From Oscillospiraceae bacterium (GTDB taxonomy: Bacteria > Bacillota > Clostridia > Oscillospirales > Ruminococcaceae), in NCBI GenBank assembly GCA_017828975.1, contig JAGAJN010000016.1, forward strand, positions 81,101 through 145,100: DNA of 64,000 nucleotides, read 5' to 3'. Below are positions 17,322 to 26,251 of this stretch, piece by piece. The notes below the pieces were generated by a model, which was not told the origin of the DNA, made no database searches, and worked only from the letters and a program-made list of their open reading frames with translations. A program made the position numbers and the translations under genes. Positions within the stretch are counted from its first letter, which is position 1. Every line of letters starts with the position of its first letter.

Positions 17322-17918
17322 ATGACGGACGGCAATGCTTATTCGGGCAGGAAAATCGTAACTGCCCTGATGATGATAATTCTGATGGCGGGAATTGCGG
17401 CGGGCACGGGGCTTTATTCCGACAACGGCGGGATCGCTGCGTCTGTCGGAGGGCTTGTTCCCATTGACGGCAGTTCTTACGAGGTCGGTGCGGCGGTGAG
17501 CCGTTCTGTTTTCGGGGCGGCGGTGTTTATTGCGGCAGTTTTCTTTCTGGGCTTCGGGACGGTGTTTCAGCCGCTGGCTGCGGCGGTGGTGCTGTTTCGG
17601 GGGATTGGCACGGGTGCGCTGCTTTCGCATCTTTATACTCTTGCTGTGAACGGCGGGCGTGGAGAGGCGGCTTTGCTTGTTGTTTCGGTCTGTGAGGCGG
17701 CGGTTGGCTCGTTTATTCTTGCGGCGGCTGCTGCGGAGGCTGTGCTTTTTTCGGGGCAGTGTGCTCGGGTGCTGTTCTTTTCGGGCGGTGCTGTTATACG
17801 TCCGATGCCCGATGTTCGGCTGTATCTGGCGAGATTTGCTGTTTTGGCGGTGGGTGCTGTGGTCTGCTCAGGCGTCTGCGGAGTTGCTCACGCTGCTGTG
17901 GCGGTCTATCTTTTATGA
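17322..17918 (+). CDS. Polytopic membrane protein, possibly SpoIIM-like
   Basis: 198 residues, strongly hydrophobic, with about five predicted helices (residues ~9-30, 60-83, 85-105, 112-135, 168-198). The order of an N-terminal helix, an extracellular loop, then 'LGFG....PL......LFRGIG.G' resembles the SpoIIM family of engulfment proteins (usual length ~200), but the match is by pattern only. The DNA is markedly richer in GCG/GGC triplets than its neighbours, which may reflect the alanine-rich helices. ATG follows GGAGGG inside a hairpin arm. If SpoIIM, it would act in septal peptidoglycan degradation with SpoIID/SpoIIP. Otherwise an unknown membrane protein. Confidence 0.6.
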   Translation: MTDGNAYSGRKIVTALMMIILMAGIAAGTGLYSDNGGIAASVGGLVPIDGSSYEVGAAVSRSVFGAAVFIAAVFFLGFGTVFQPLAAAVVLFRGIGTGALLSHLYTLAVNGGRGEAALLVVSVCEAAVGSFILAAAAAEAVLFSGQCARVLFFSGGAVIRPMPDVRLYLARFAVLAVGAVVCSGVCGVAHAAVAVYLL

Positions 17919-18079
17919 TAGTATGGTGAGGCAACAAGGCTAATGTTTTCACTATTGCTGCGGGGGCGTTGGCTGTGTATATTACCAAAGCTGCGGTGAT
18001 AATGATGGCTGCGGTATTGACAAAAGTAAATTTCCCAAAAAGGGGAGCAGGGGTTAGAAAATTTAAGGAGTTGTAAAAT

Positions 18080-18913
18080 TTGGCATTATTCGGCGACTAT
18101 ACCAAGGCAGGACCGGGCGTTGATAAGAACGCACCCCAGAAAAAACCATTTTTCAGATTTATTGAGCTTTATTTCAGAAAATTCTGGAAGCTTATCGGAC
18201 TTAATTTCCTTACATTCCTCTGCTGTCTGCCTATAATTACCATAGGTCCTGCGATTGCGGGAATGACGAAGGTTTTAAAGCTCTACTCGTTGGAGCGTCC
18301 CTGTGATGTCCTGTCGGATTTCTGGAATGGTTTTTCCAAGAATTTCAAGCAGGCATTTCCCGTGGGACTTATTGACCTGCTGGTGTTCAGCGGCGTTGTT
18401 ATGGGACTCAGGATGTACCCGCAGATGGCGGAATCAACGGGAAATACGGTGTTTTATTATGCGCTGAGTATTATTTCCGCTATTCTGGGCTTTACTTTTC
18501 TGATGATGAATTTCTACATTTTCCCGATGCTTGTATCGGTGGATCTGCCGCTTGCGGATATACTGAAAAACTCCTTTTACCTGACCTGCCTGGGACTGAA
18601 AACAAATATCATCACTCTGCTGATATATGCGCTTGTTTTGGGACTTACCTTTGTTTCCACGGTATTTGTGAGCATTCTTAATATTGTGGCTGTTCCCATA
18701 TTTATTCTGAGCTTTCTGGGATATGTCAGCGTTTTCAACAGCTATCCAATTATTCAGAAGTATGTTATCGACCCGTACTATGAGCAGAGGGGCGAGGACA
18801 ATCCCGAATACGATTATCTGAAGCCCCTTGACCCCGAGGACAGCGTTTTTGTGGATATGGGCGGAAAAGAAGCTCCCATTGAGGGCAGAAAGAAGCATAA
18901 AACCATCTCATAA
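18080..18913 (+). CDS. YesL-family (DUF624) membrane protein
   Basis: 277 residues with an N-terminal cytoplasmic segment, then about five transmembrane helices (around residues 38-60, 95-115, 128-155, 175-205, 205-230) and a hydrophilic acidic C-terminus. The FWKLIGLNFLTFLCCLPIIT segment followed by GPAIAGMT is the hallmark of DUF624/YesL proteins, which in Bacillus are often linked to carbohydrate uptake genes; their function is not known. Start is TTG 18080, preceded by AAGGAG at 18064-18069. No sugar transporter is adjacent here, so context does not explain its role. Confidence 0.85.
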   Translation: MALFGDYTKAGPGVDKNAPQKKPFFRFIELYFRKFWKLIGLNFLTFLCCLPIITIGPAIAGMTKVLKLYSLERPCDVLSDFWNGFSKNFKQAFPVGLIDLLVFSGVVMGLRMYPQMAESTGNTVFYYALSIISAILGFTFLMMNFYIFPMLVSVDLPLADILKNSFYLTCLGLKTNIITLLIYALVLGLTFVSTVFVSILNIVAVPIFILSFLGYVSVFNSYPIIQKYVIDPYYEQRGEDNPEYDYLKPLDPEDSVFVDMGGKEAPIEGRKKHKTIS

Positions 18914-18954
18914 CGGGGAAAATATAAATAAATTGAAAAAATTCAAATTTGCTC

Positions 18955-18983
18955 TTTACAAATTGGAAATTGTGTGTTATAAT
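18955..18983 (+). promoter_or_regulatory. Sigma-A promoter for rpsO
   Basis: TTTACA 18955-18960, 17-bp spacer, TATAAT 18978-18983, with a TG at 18975-18976 giving an extended -10. Transcription would begin near 18990, producing a ~118-nt leader. Confidence 0.82.
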
Positions 18984-18991
18984 GTTAGAGT

Positions 18992-19080
18992 TGCGTTTGA
19001 TAAACGCATTATCCGTGTTCTAAGCTTTCGGGATTCGCCCCTTTTCGGGGAATAACGCCTGCCGACTGCCTGGCCACAGG
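18992..19080 (+). promoter_or_regulatory. Structured rpsO leader
   Basis: Hairpin TGCGTTT (18992-18998) / AAACGCA (19002-19008), then a second stem with CCCC (19038-19041) / GGGG (19047-19050) flanked by ATT/AAT. S15 is known to repress its own mRNA through structured leaders in several unrelated bacteria; this leader is a plausible S15 site but I cannot assign it to a described class. Confidence 0.5.
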
Positions 19081-19107
19081 AAAATATTTTATAAGAGGTG
19101 TTTTGCT

Positions 19108-19374
19108 ATGATGCAGAAAGACGAGAAAACCGCTATTATCGAAAAGTACAGACTGAGCGAGACCGACACAGGTTCGCCCGAGGTTCAGATCGCTATCCTC
19201 ACCAAGAGAATCAGCGACCTCACCGAACATCTTAAGACTCACAAGAAGGACCACCACTCCAGAAGAGGTCTGTTTAAGATGGTTGGTCACAGACGTAACC
19301 TCCTCAACTATCTGATGAAGACAGATATTGAGAGATACCGTGCTATCATCGAGAAGCTGGGTATTCGTAAGTAA
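19108..19374 (+). CDS. rpsO: 30S ribosomal protein S15
   Basis: 88-residue S15, an early 16S rRNA central-domain binder that also forms bridges to the 50S subunit. The family core is intact: [35 protein letters not shown] and the C-terminal RRNLLNYL. Two ATGs occur in a row (19108 and 19111); the first is used here. AGAGGTG precedes. Its gene is followed by an intercistronic hairpin and pnp, the same order as in many bacteria, and has its own promoter and a structured leader that may allow autoregulation. Confidence 0.97.
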   Translation: MMQKDEKTAIIEKYRLSETDTGSPEVQIAILTKRISDLTEHLKTHKKDHHSRRGLFKMVGHRRNLLNYLMKTDIERYRAIIEKLGIRK

Positions 19375-19393
19375 TTTTTGTGCGAGGATCGGG

Positions 19394-19421
19394 GGCAGAG
19401 GGAAAGTTTTTCCCTTCTGCC
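19394..19421 (+). promoter_or_regulatory. Hairpin between rpsO and pnp
   Basis: Stem GGCAGAGGGAAA (19394-19405) / TTTCCCTTCTGCC with one bulge, in the 170-bp rpsO-pnp spacer. A second imperfect repeat follows (about 19438-19508). In Escherichia coli the equivalent hairpin is cut by RNase III and lets PNPase repress itself; the same here is inference. It could also attenuate read-through. Confidence 0.55.
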
Positions 19422-19544
19422 TTTCCGTGTTTCAAAAAGCAGTAGATGTTTTAGCATTAAATCGTGAGTTTTTTGCGGAAATTCAGGATTTATTGCTAAA
19501 GCTGCTGCCGTTTGAAACAAAAAATTGAATTATGGAGGCAGTTT

Positions 19545-21659
19545 ATGTTTGAGAATCACAGAATATTTAAGACCACTTATGCAGGCAGAGAGCTGACTGT
19601 TGAAACAGGCAAGACCTGCGAGCTTTCCAACGGTTCCTGTTGGGTGCGCTACGGTGAGACCGTTGTTATGGCAAACGTTACCGCAAGCGAGAAGCCCAGA
19701 GAGGGCATTGATTTCTTCCCTCTGTCCGTTGACTATGAGGAAAGACTTTATTCCGTAGGCAGAATCCCCGGCTCGTTCATGAAGAGAGAGGGCAAGCCTT
19801 CCGAAAAGGCTATCCTTACTTCCAGAGTTGTTGACCGTCCTATCAGACCGCTTTTCCCCAAGGATATGAGAAACGATGTTTCCGTTGTTATGACTGTTCT
19901 TGCGGTTGACCCCGATAATTCTCCCGAAATAACCGGTATGATCGCTACCTCCGTTGCTCTGTCCATATCCAATATTCCTTGGAACGGACCTATCGGCGGT
20001 ATCAGCGTTGGTCTTGTTGATGACGAGATCGTCCTCAATCCTACTCTTGACCAGAGAGCTAAGTCTAAGCTGAATCTCACCGTTGCAGGTACAATGGAAA
20101 AGATCGTTATGATCGAAGCAGGAGCAGATCAGGTTCCCGAGGACACTATGCTTGAAGCTATCCTCAAGGGTCACGAGGAAATCAAGAAGATAGTTACTTT
20201 CATCAGCGATATTCAGGCTCAGATAGGCAAGAAAAAGTTTGAGTTTGAGTCTATGGAGGTTGACCACGAGCTGTTTGACGCTATTGAGGCGTTTGCTTCC
20301 GACAGAGTTAAGTTCGCTCTCGATACCAATGACAAGAATATCAGAGAAGAAAGACTTTCTCCCATTAAAGACGACATTCACGCTAAGTTCGACGAGGAGA
20401 ACGCTGAGCGTATCCCCATGATCGACGAGTGCATTTATAAGCTCCAGAAGAAGATAGTAAGAGAGTGGCTCAAGCAGGGCAAGCGTGTTGACGGCAGACA
20501 GATAGACGAAATTCGTCCTCTTGCTGCAGAAGTCGGCGTTCTTCCCAGAGTTCACGGTTCGGGTCTGTTCACAAGAGGTCAGACTCAGGTCCTCACTATC
20601 GCAACTCTCGGTCCTGTAAGCGATGCACAGCGCATTGACGGTCTTGATGAGGAAGATACCAAGAGATATATGCACCACTATAATTTCCCCTCATACTCCG
20701 TTGGCGAAACTAAGCCCTCCAGAGGCCCCGGACGCCGTGAGATCGGTCACGGTGCGCTGGCTGAAAGAGCTCTTGAACCCGTTATTCCTTCCGTTGAGGA
20801 ATTCCCGTATGCACTCAGACTTGTTTCCGAGGTTCTTTCCTCTAACGGTTCCACATCTCAGGGCTCCATCTGCGGCTCTACACTGGCTCTGATGGACGCA
20901 GGCGTTCCCATCAAGGCTCCTGTTGCAGGTATTTCCTGCGGTCTTATCACCGACGGCGACGACTTTATGACTATGGTCGATATTCAGGGACTTGAGGACT
21001 TCTTCGGCGATATGGACTTCAAGGTTGGCGGTACTCACAAGGGTATCACAGCTATTCAGGTGGATATCAAGGTTGACGGACTTACTCCTGCTATCATCAA
21101 GGAAGCTTTTGAAAAGACAAGAAAGGCAAGAATTTATATCCTCGACGAGATAATGCTGAAGGCTATCCCTCAGCCCAGAGAAACCGTCGGCAAGTACGCT
21201 CCCAAGATGCTCCAGACTAAGGTTCCCGTGGATAAGATACGTGAGGTAATCGGTCAGGGCGGTAAGGTTATCCAGAAGATCTCCGCTGACTGCGGCGTTA
21301 AGATCGACATTAACGATGAGGGTAACGTATTTGTTTCCGGCGTTGATATGGACGGTGCTAAGAAGGCTATCCAGATAATCAACACTATTGCAAATGACCC
21401 CGAGATCGGTGCAATCTACAAGGGTAAAGTCGTTCGTCTGATGAACTTCGGTGCATTTGTTGAGATCGCTCCCGGCAAGGACGGACTTGTTCACATTTCC
21501 AAGCTTGACCGTCAGAGAGTTGAGAAGGTCGAGGACGTTGTTTCTGTCGGCGACGAGATCGTTGTTAAGGTTATGGAGATCGACAATCAGGGAAGGATCA
21601 ATCTTTCCAGACGTGACGCTCTTGCAGACCTTGAGGCTAAGCAGAATTCTCAGGGCTGA
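19545..21659 (+). CDS. pnp: Polynucleotide phosphorylase PNPase
   Basis: 3'-to-5' phosphorolytic exoribonuclease, trimeric, main RNA-decay enzyme. 704 residues from ATG 19545; the frame is open to a TTG at 19512, but GGAGG at 19534-19538 fixes the later start. Two RNase PH-like domains (residues ~1-215 and ~310-540; the second has the RGQTQVL and MTMVDIQGLEDFFGDMDF catalytic region), an all-helical linker, then a KH domain (VIGQGGKVIQKI, near residue 566) and an S1 domain (GKVVRLMNFGAFVEI, near residue 625). Terminated by the hairpin at 21692. Confidence 0.97.
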   Translation: MFENHRIFKTTYAGRELTVETGKTCELSNGSCWVRYGETVVMANVTASEKPREGIDFFPLSVDYEERLYSVGRIPGSFMKREGKPSEKAILTSRVVDRPIRPLFPKDMRNDVSVVMTVLAVDPDNSPEITGMIATSVALSISNIPWNGPIGGISVGLVDDEIVLNPTLDQRAKSKLNLTVAGTMEKIVMIEAGADQVPEDTMLEAILKGHEEIKKIVTFISDIQAQIGKKKFEFESMEVDHELFDAIEAFASDRVKFALDTNDKNIREERLSPIKDDIHAKFDEENAERIPMIDECIYKLQKKIVREWLKQGKRVDGRQIDEIRPLAAEVGVLPRVHGSGLFTRGQTQVLTIATLGPVSDAQRIDGLDEEDTKRYMHHYNFPSYSVGETKPSRGPGRREIGHGALAERALEPVIPSVEEFPYALRLVSEVLSSNGSTSQGSICGSTLALMDAGVPIKAPVAGISCGLITDGDDFMTMVDIQGLEDFFGDMDFKVGGTHKGITAIQVDIKVDGLTPAIIKEAFEKTRKARIYILDEIMLKAIPQPRETVGKYAPKMLQTKVPVDKIREVIGQGGKVIQKISADCGVKIDINDEGNVFVSGVDMDGAKKAIQIINTIANDPEIGAIYKGKVVRLMNFGAFVEIAPGKDGLVHISKLDRQRVEKVEDVVSVGDEIVVKVMEIDNQGRINLSRRDALADLEAKQNSQG

Positions 21660-21691
21660 TAACAATAGTGTAATTCAGCGCATAAATTTAG

Positions 21692-21716
21692 AGGGCGGAG
21701 CTTTCCGCCCTTTTTC
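21692..21716 (+). terminator. Rho-independent terminator after pnp
   Basis: AGGGCGGA (21692-21699) / TCCGCCCT (21704-21711) with a GCTT tetraloop and a T run. Strong intrinsic terminator. Confidence 0.93.
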
Positions 21717-21776
21717 TGTATAAAAATCATTGACTTATCTCCGATTACGGCATAGTATATATCGGAGGTGTTCGCA

Positions 21777-22097
21777 ATGGGTGAAATATTTTGGGCGGTA
21801 CTTGTTGTATTTACAACAGTTTTCCTTATAGAAACAGTACATATCTGCGTGCGCAGTATACTAAGAGGCGGCAGCAGCTGCGGATCGGCTTTCATAGTTA
21901 TTCCGCTTAGAAAAGACAGTCAAGACATTGAGATGACAATTCGAGGGATACTGCGAAAGGCATCGGATATGAAGATATATGTATGGAATATTGACGGCAG
22001 CGATGAAGAACTAATTATCTGCCGTAAGCTTTTGGAGGATCTCGGAGGATTTGAGATAGTTGAAAGCATTTCTTCGGAGATTTTGTTTGAAAAATGA
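21777..22097 (+). CDS. Small membrane-anchored protein of unknown function
   Basis: 106 residues from ATG 21777 (CGGAGG eight bases upstream; the in-frame GTG at 21768 abuts that site and is not used). One N-terminal hydrophobic helix (residues ~4-24, WAVLVVFTTVFLIETVHICV), a glycine/serine linker (GGSSCG), then a ~65-residue soluble alpha/beta domain with the pattern IPLRKDSQDIEMTIRGIL, KIYVWNIDG and ICRKLLEDLGGFEIVE. The soluble part is likely cytoplasmic. I do not recognise the family. It stands alone between the pnp terminator and the recD2 promoter. Confidence 0.7.
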   Translation: MGEIFWAVLVVFTTVFLIETVHICVRSILRGGSSCGSAFIVIPLRKDSQDIEMTIRGILRKASDMKIYVWNIDGSDEELIICRKLLEDLGGFEIVESISSEILFEK

Positions 22098-22115
22098 AAT
22101 ATTTTTCAAAGTAAC

Positions 22116-22144
22116 TTGCATTTTAAGAAAAAGTGTAGTATAAT
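22116..22144 (+). promoter_or_regulatory. Sigma-A promoter for recD2
   Basis: TTGCAT 22116-22121 and TATAAT 22139-22144, 17-bp spacer. The -35 overlaps an in-frame TTG that would otherwise extend recD2, so the promoter rules out that longer start. Confidence 0.75.
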
Positions 22145-22169
22145 ATTTCTGTATTCGGGAGATGATCAT

Positions 22170-24410
22170 TTGGACTCGGGTGAGAAGAATTACATAAAGC
22201 TGGAGGGCAGCGTTGATTCGGTGCGGTACTCAAATCCCGAAAACGGTTATACGGTCCTTGACCTGGATTCGGGAGGGGATTATGTGACTGTTGTGGGTGA
22301 GCTGGGTAATGTTGATGCGGGTGAGGAGCTTATTCTTACCGGAGAGTATGTTACTCACCCGAAATTCGGCGTTCAGTTTAAGGCGCAGATATGCGAGCGG
22401 AAGCTGCCTGCGACTGCTTCTGCCATTCTGAAATATCTCTCATCGGGAATCGTGAAGGGTGTCGGAAAGGCTACTGCCAAGCGGCTTGTCGAGGCTTTCG
22501 GGGACAAAACGCTGGAGGTCATTGAGAAAGAACCGCACCGTCTGACCGAGGTCAAGGGCATTACCAAGGATAAGGCAGAGGGCATTTCTCTGGAGTTTCA
22601 GCGTATCTTCGGAATACGGTCGCTTATGATCTACCTTACGCAGTTTGCGCTGCCGCCTGCGGTCGCTGTTGCCTGCTGGAAAAGGTGGGGACAGTATGCT
22701 GTCGAGATAATCAGCGAAAATCCGTACAGACTTTGCGAGGATGGCATAGATGTGCTGTTTTCAAAAGCAGAAGCTATCGCTGCGGAGCTGGGAATCTCCA
22801 AGGAAAGTCCCAGCCGCATAAATGCAGGATTGATATACGTTCTCATTCATAACAGTATGAAGGGACACACCTGTTTGCCCGAGGATAAGCTTATGGGTGC
22901 GGCACTCAGTTTGTTGAAGGTGGAGCAGAAGCTTATTGAGGACAGTCTGCAGCTGCTCATAACTGAGGACGAGCTTTGCGAATACTATAAGGGCGAGAGG
23001 AGATTTATTTTTCTCAAGGATTATTACGTTGCCGAAAGCTATATTGCAGGGCGGCTGAAGGTAATGTCCGACTGCCTTAAGGACACGGGCACCGACTATT
23101 ATAAGCTTATTGAGATAGAAGAAAAGTCTAAGGGCATCGAGTATGCGGAGCTGCAGAAGAAAGCTATTGCAATGGCACTTTCTCAGGGCTTTATCATACT
23201 GACGGGCGGTCCCGGAACAGGGAAGACCACTACTCTTAAGGCGATGATCTCACTCTATGAGCAGCGGGGCATGGACGTTGTTATCGCTGCGCCCACGGGC
23301 AGGGCTGCAAAGCGTATCTCCGACCTGACGGGCTATGACGCAAAGACTATCCACCGTCTGCTGGAGGTCAGTTATGAAGCGGGCGGAAAGCTGAAATTTG
23401 TCCACAACGAAACAAATCCCATAAAATGCGATGTTATGATAGTTGACGAAATGTCAATGGTGGACGTGCTTCTGTTCGAGAGCCTGCTGCGGGCTATGAA
23501 GCTTTCCTGCCGCCTGATAATGGTGGGGGACTGCGACCAACTGCCGTCGGTGGGAGCGGGAAATCTGCTTCGGGATATGATAGACAGCGGCTGTCTGACG
23601 GTGGTTTCCCTTACCGAAATATTTCGTCAGGCACAGCAGAGCTGCATAATAACCAATGCTCATGCGATAGTTACGGGAAATCCCCCCGACCTGTCCCGCA
23701 CCGACAGCGATTTCTTCTTCATGCAGCGGCTTGATGCGAATGAAGCTGTCAGTACGGTGGTGGAGCTTTGCAGAGATCGTCTGCCTAAGGCTTACGGATA
23801 TTCGCCTACGGAGGATATCCAGGTGCTTTGTCCGTCAAGAAAGGGAATGCTCGGCTCGGAGGAACTGAACAAGGCTCTTCAGGCGGCACTCAATCCTCCT
23901 TCGGAGCGGCTTTCCGAGGTCAAGGGTATGCAGTTTACCTTTAGGGATAATGATAAGGTCATGCAGATTCGCAACAACTATGATATTATCTGGTCCAAGG
24001 AAAATGAAAGCGGCACAGGCGTTTTCAACGGTGACATCGGTACTATCGTCAAGGTAAAACGGACTGAAGGGACTGTGCTTATCGACTTCGAGGGACGGTT
24101 TGCAGAGTACAGCTTTGATATGCTTGACCAGATAGAGCTGGCTTATGCTGTTACTGTACACAAAAGTCAGGGCAGCGAGTTCAACGCTGTTATCCTGCCG
24201 CTTCTTGGAGGCTTTGACAAGCTGCTTTATCGTAATTTGCTTTACACCGCCGTTACAAGAGCCAAGCAGAGAATAATCATCGTTGGCTCAAAAAATGTTG
24301 TTATGACAATGGTAAACAACAACCGCCGCACTCTCAGATATTCCTGCCTGAAAAAAATGATAACGGAGGAGATAAAGGAAAATGGAATCACAGTTCAACA
24401 GGCGGACTGA
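22170..24410 (+). CDS. recD2: ATP-dependent DNA helicase RecD2 (RecD-like)
   Basis: Superfamily 1B 5'-to-3' helicase of the RecBC-independent RecD2 group, thought to act in replication-fork maintenance and mismatch/recombination repair. About 746 residues from TTG 22170, which follows GGGAGA and lies downstream of the promoter. N-terminal OB-like region, a helix-hairpin-helix array (GIVKGVGKATAKRL near residue 95), Walker A GGPGTGKTTT near residue 347, Walker B VDEMSMVD, GDCDQLPSVGAG, and a C-terminal UvrD-like fold with VTVHKSQGSEF and YTAVTRAKQ. Its last 29 bp overlap the comF-family gene. Confidence 0.94.
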   Translation: MDSGEKNYIKLEGSVDSVRYSNPENGYTVLDLDSGGDYVTVVGELGNVDAGEELILTGEYVTHPKFGVQFKAQICERKLPATASAILKYLSSGIVKGVGKATAKRLVEAFGDKTLEVIEKEPHRLTEVKGITKDKAEGISLEFQRIFGIRSLMIYLTQFALPPAVAVACWKRWGQYAVEIISENPYRLCEDGIDVLFSKAEAIAAELGISKESPSRINAGLIYVLIHNSMKGHTCLPEDKLMGAALSLLKVEQKLIEDSLQLLITEDELCEYYKGERRFIFLKDYYVAESYIAGRLKVMSDCLKDTGTDYYKLIEIEEKSKGIEYAELQKKAIAMALSQGFIILTGGPGTGKTTTLKAMISLYEQRGMDVVIAAPTGRAAKRISDLTGYDAKTIHRLLEVSYEAGGKLKFVHNETNPIKCDVMIVDEMSMVDVLLFESLLRAMKLSCRLIMVGDCDQLPSVGAGNLLRDMIDSGCLTVVSLTEIFRQAQQSCIITNAHAIVTGNPPDLSRTDSDFFFMQRLDANEAVSTVVELCRDRLPKAYGYSPTEDIQVLCPSRKGMLGSEELNKALQAALNPPSERLSEVKGMQFTFRDNDKVMQIRNNYDIIWSKENESGTGVFNGDIGTIVKVKRTEGTVLIDFEGRFAEYSFDMLDQIELAYAVTVHKSQGSEFNAVILPLLGGFDKLLYRNLLYTAVTRAKQRIIIVGSKNVVMTMVNNNRRTLRYSCLKKMITEEIKENGITVQQAD

Positions 24411-25089
24411 CAGAGCAAGATTTTTCCTTGACATTATCTATCCGTCGAAATGCCCTTTCTGCGGAAAAGCCGTAAGGTGGGATATGCTTTCCTGTGACGG
24501 CTGCTTTGCGGACATAGAATGGACGGATAACAGCTTCTGCGGGAAATGCGGTCACAGGCAATGCATTTGCGGTGAAGATGAGATACCGTTTACGAGATTT
24601 TATTCTGCTATGGTCTATGATGAAAGAGTCAAGGACGCATTTGCTTCATTCAAATATCACGCAAATCGCAATCTCGGATTTATTCTCTGCGATATGCTGG
24701 TCGATAAGATGCTTTTAACAGGCGATGACGTTAAGTATGATATGATAATCCCTGTTCCCATGAATCCGCTGAAAAAGCATATCAGAGGATATAATCAGGC
24801 GGAGCTTATGACGAGGGAGCTGGCAAAGCGTCTGGGCTCTGTGTCCGACACAAGCGTTATTTGCAAGGCGTATTCATCAAAATTTCAGCATGATCTTAAT
24901 AAAGCGGAACGTGCTGTCAACGCCGTAAAGACCTTTTATCCATCGGGCAAACGAATTGACGGAAAAACCGTGCTTCTGTGTGACGACATAACAACTACCG
25001 GCTCAACTATGATAAAGTGCGGCAAGCTTCTGAAGGAGCTGGGAGCGTCCCGTGTGGACGCAGCTGCCGGTGCAGTTACCGGACACTGA
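24382..25089 (+). CDS. ComF-family protein (phosphoribosyltransferase-like)
   Basis: 235 residues. N-terminal zinc-ribbon with paired cysteines (CPFCGKA, CDGC, CGKCGHRQCICG in residues ~20-60), then a type I phosphoribosyltransferase fold with the PRPP loop VLLCDDITTTGSTM near residue 193. This is the ComFC/GntX family; in naturally competent bacteria ComFC is needed for DNA uptake, and elsewhere its role is unsettled. GGAGATAAAGGA precedes the ATG. It overlaps recD2 by 29 bp in another frame, so the two are co-translated; pairing a DNA helicase with a ComF protein fits DNA metabolism. No other com genes are in view. Confidence 0.9.
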   Translation: MESQFNRRTDRARFFLDIIYPSKCPFCGKAVRWDMLSCDGCFADIEWTDNSFCGKCGHRQCICGEDEIPFTRFYSAMVYDERVKDAFASFKYHANRNLGFILCDMLVDKMLLTGDDVKYDMIIPVPMNPLKKHIRGYNQAELMTRELAKRLGSVSDTSVICKAYSSKFQHDLNKAERAVNAVKTFYPSGKRIDGKTVLLCDDITTTGSTMIKCGKLLKELGASRVDAAAGAVTGH

Positions 25090-25103
25090 AAGGAAGTCTT
25101 ACA

Positions 25104-26111
25104 ATGGATATTGGAATCGACCTTGGTACCGCTAATATAATGATAACCATGGGAAATAAAGGGATAGTTCTTAACGAACCGTCTGTGGTGGCGTTTAACA
25201 AGAAAACCGAACAGGTACTTGCCGTCGGTCAGGACGCTTACAGAATGATAGGACGAACTCCCGAATACATCGTTGCGGTGCGGCCGCTCAGCGACGGTGT
25301 TATTTCCGACCATAATATGGCTGAGCAGATGATTTCCGCCTGCATCACAAAGGTCTGCGGGCGGCAGCTTATTCGTCCGAGGATAGTTCTGTGCGTGCCG
25401 TCCATCATAACCGATGTGGAAAGCAGGGCGATGGTCGAGGCGGCGAGAAATGCGGGTTCGAGAAAGGTCTATCTTATCGAGGAGCCTGTTGCGGCGCTTC
25501 TCGGAGCGGGTGTTGATATTTCCAGACCTAACGGTAATATGGTCGTTGACATCGGAGGCGGTACGGCTGATGTGGCTGTGCTTTCAATGAACGGCTGTGT
25601 TGCCAAGAAATCTCTGAAGCTGGCGGGAAATAAGATAGATCAGGCTATTGTGAAGTACATCGCTTCTACATATAAGCTGTTTATTGGCGAAAAAACCGCA
25701 GAACAGGCGAAATTTACCCTTGCAAATGTTTACGATCCCAGTGAAAAAAGGACTATGATAGTTAAGGGCAGACACCTTGTAAGAGGGCTTCCGGAGCAGT
25801 TGGAGATCTCGGAGATAGACATCTATAACGCCATAATAGAGATAGTCAAGGAGTTTGTGGACGCTGCCAAGGAGGTCCTGGAGCAGACTCCTCCCGAGCT
25901 GGTGGGAGATATTTACAATAACGGTATCATTCTCACGGGCGGCGGAGCGCTTATCGGAGGGCTGGACAAGATAATGTCCTCGGCGATCGGTATCCCATGC
26001 CGTGTGGCGGACGATCCGCTTTCCTGTGTGGCAAAGGGCACGGGAATGGCTTTCGGCATGATAGATAAGCTTCTGGACGGATTTGAGAATATTTCTATGT
26101 ATAAGTATTGA
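25104..26111 (+). CDS. mreB: Rod-shape-determining protein of the MreB/Mbl family
   Basis: 335-residue bacterial actin that directs lateral cell-wall synthesis. Phosphate-1 loop IGIDLGTANI (residues 3-12), phosphate-2 loop VVDIGGGTADVAVL near residue 152, and the adenosine motif GIILTGGGALIGGL near residue 275 are intact. The open frame extends 87 bp upstream into the comF gene, but AAAGGAAG before ATG 25104 and the MDIGID N-terminus fix the start. It is 14 bp after comF; mreC and mreD are not adjacent, so this may be an Mbl/MreBH-type paralogue rather than the mreBCD copy. It also suggests a rod or ovoid ancestry. Confidence 0.92.
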   Translation: MDIGIDLGTANIMITMGNKGIVLNEPSVVAFNKKTEQVLAVGQDAYRMIGRTPEYIVAVRPLSDGVISDHNMAEQMISACITKVCGRQLIRPRIVLCVPSIITDVESRAMVEAARNAGSRKVYLIEEPVAALLGAGVDISRPNGNMVVDIGGGTADVAVLSMNGCVAKKSLKLAGNKIDQAIVKYIASTYKLFIGEKTAEQAKFTLANVYDPSEKRTMIVKGRHLVRGLPEQLEISEIDIYNAIIEIVKEFVDAAKEVLEQTPPELVGDIYNNGIILTGGGALIGGLDKIMSSAIGIPCRVADDPLSCVAKGTGMAFGMIDKLLDGFENISMYKY

Positions 26112-26117
26112 TCTCGG

Positions 26118-26153
26118 GCGGCTGAGCTTTTCTGTTCAGCCGCTGTTTATTTT
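26118..26153 (+). terminator. Terminator after mreB
   Basis: GCGGCTGA (26118-26125) / TCAGCCGC (26136-26143) followed by TGTTTATTTTG. Eight-base-pair stem with a T-rich tail. Confidence 0.75.
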
Positions 26154-26251
26154 GCTGCTTGGCAGGCTGAGTAACACTTTTTCACTCTTTGAATAATATA
26201 TAGGGAAGTACATAGGGCGTACTTTAATTATTATCTCAAGGAGGTTCGTCA

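Noticed and set aside
19530-21665. Long - strand frames opposite pnp (382 and 324 codons)
   Set aside because: Antisense of a conserved enzyme with no independent signals.
21730-21758. TTGACT-N17-TAGTAT as promoter of the small membrane gene at 21777
   Set aside because: The start site would fall on the gene's own ribosome site, leaving almost no leader; kept only as a weak possibility.
26211-26230. AAGTAC...GTACTT repeat before the cysteine-rich gene as an operator
   Set aside because: Only six base pairs with no matching site elsewhere; cannot be told from chance.
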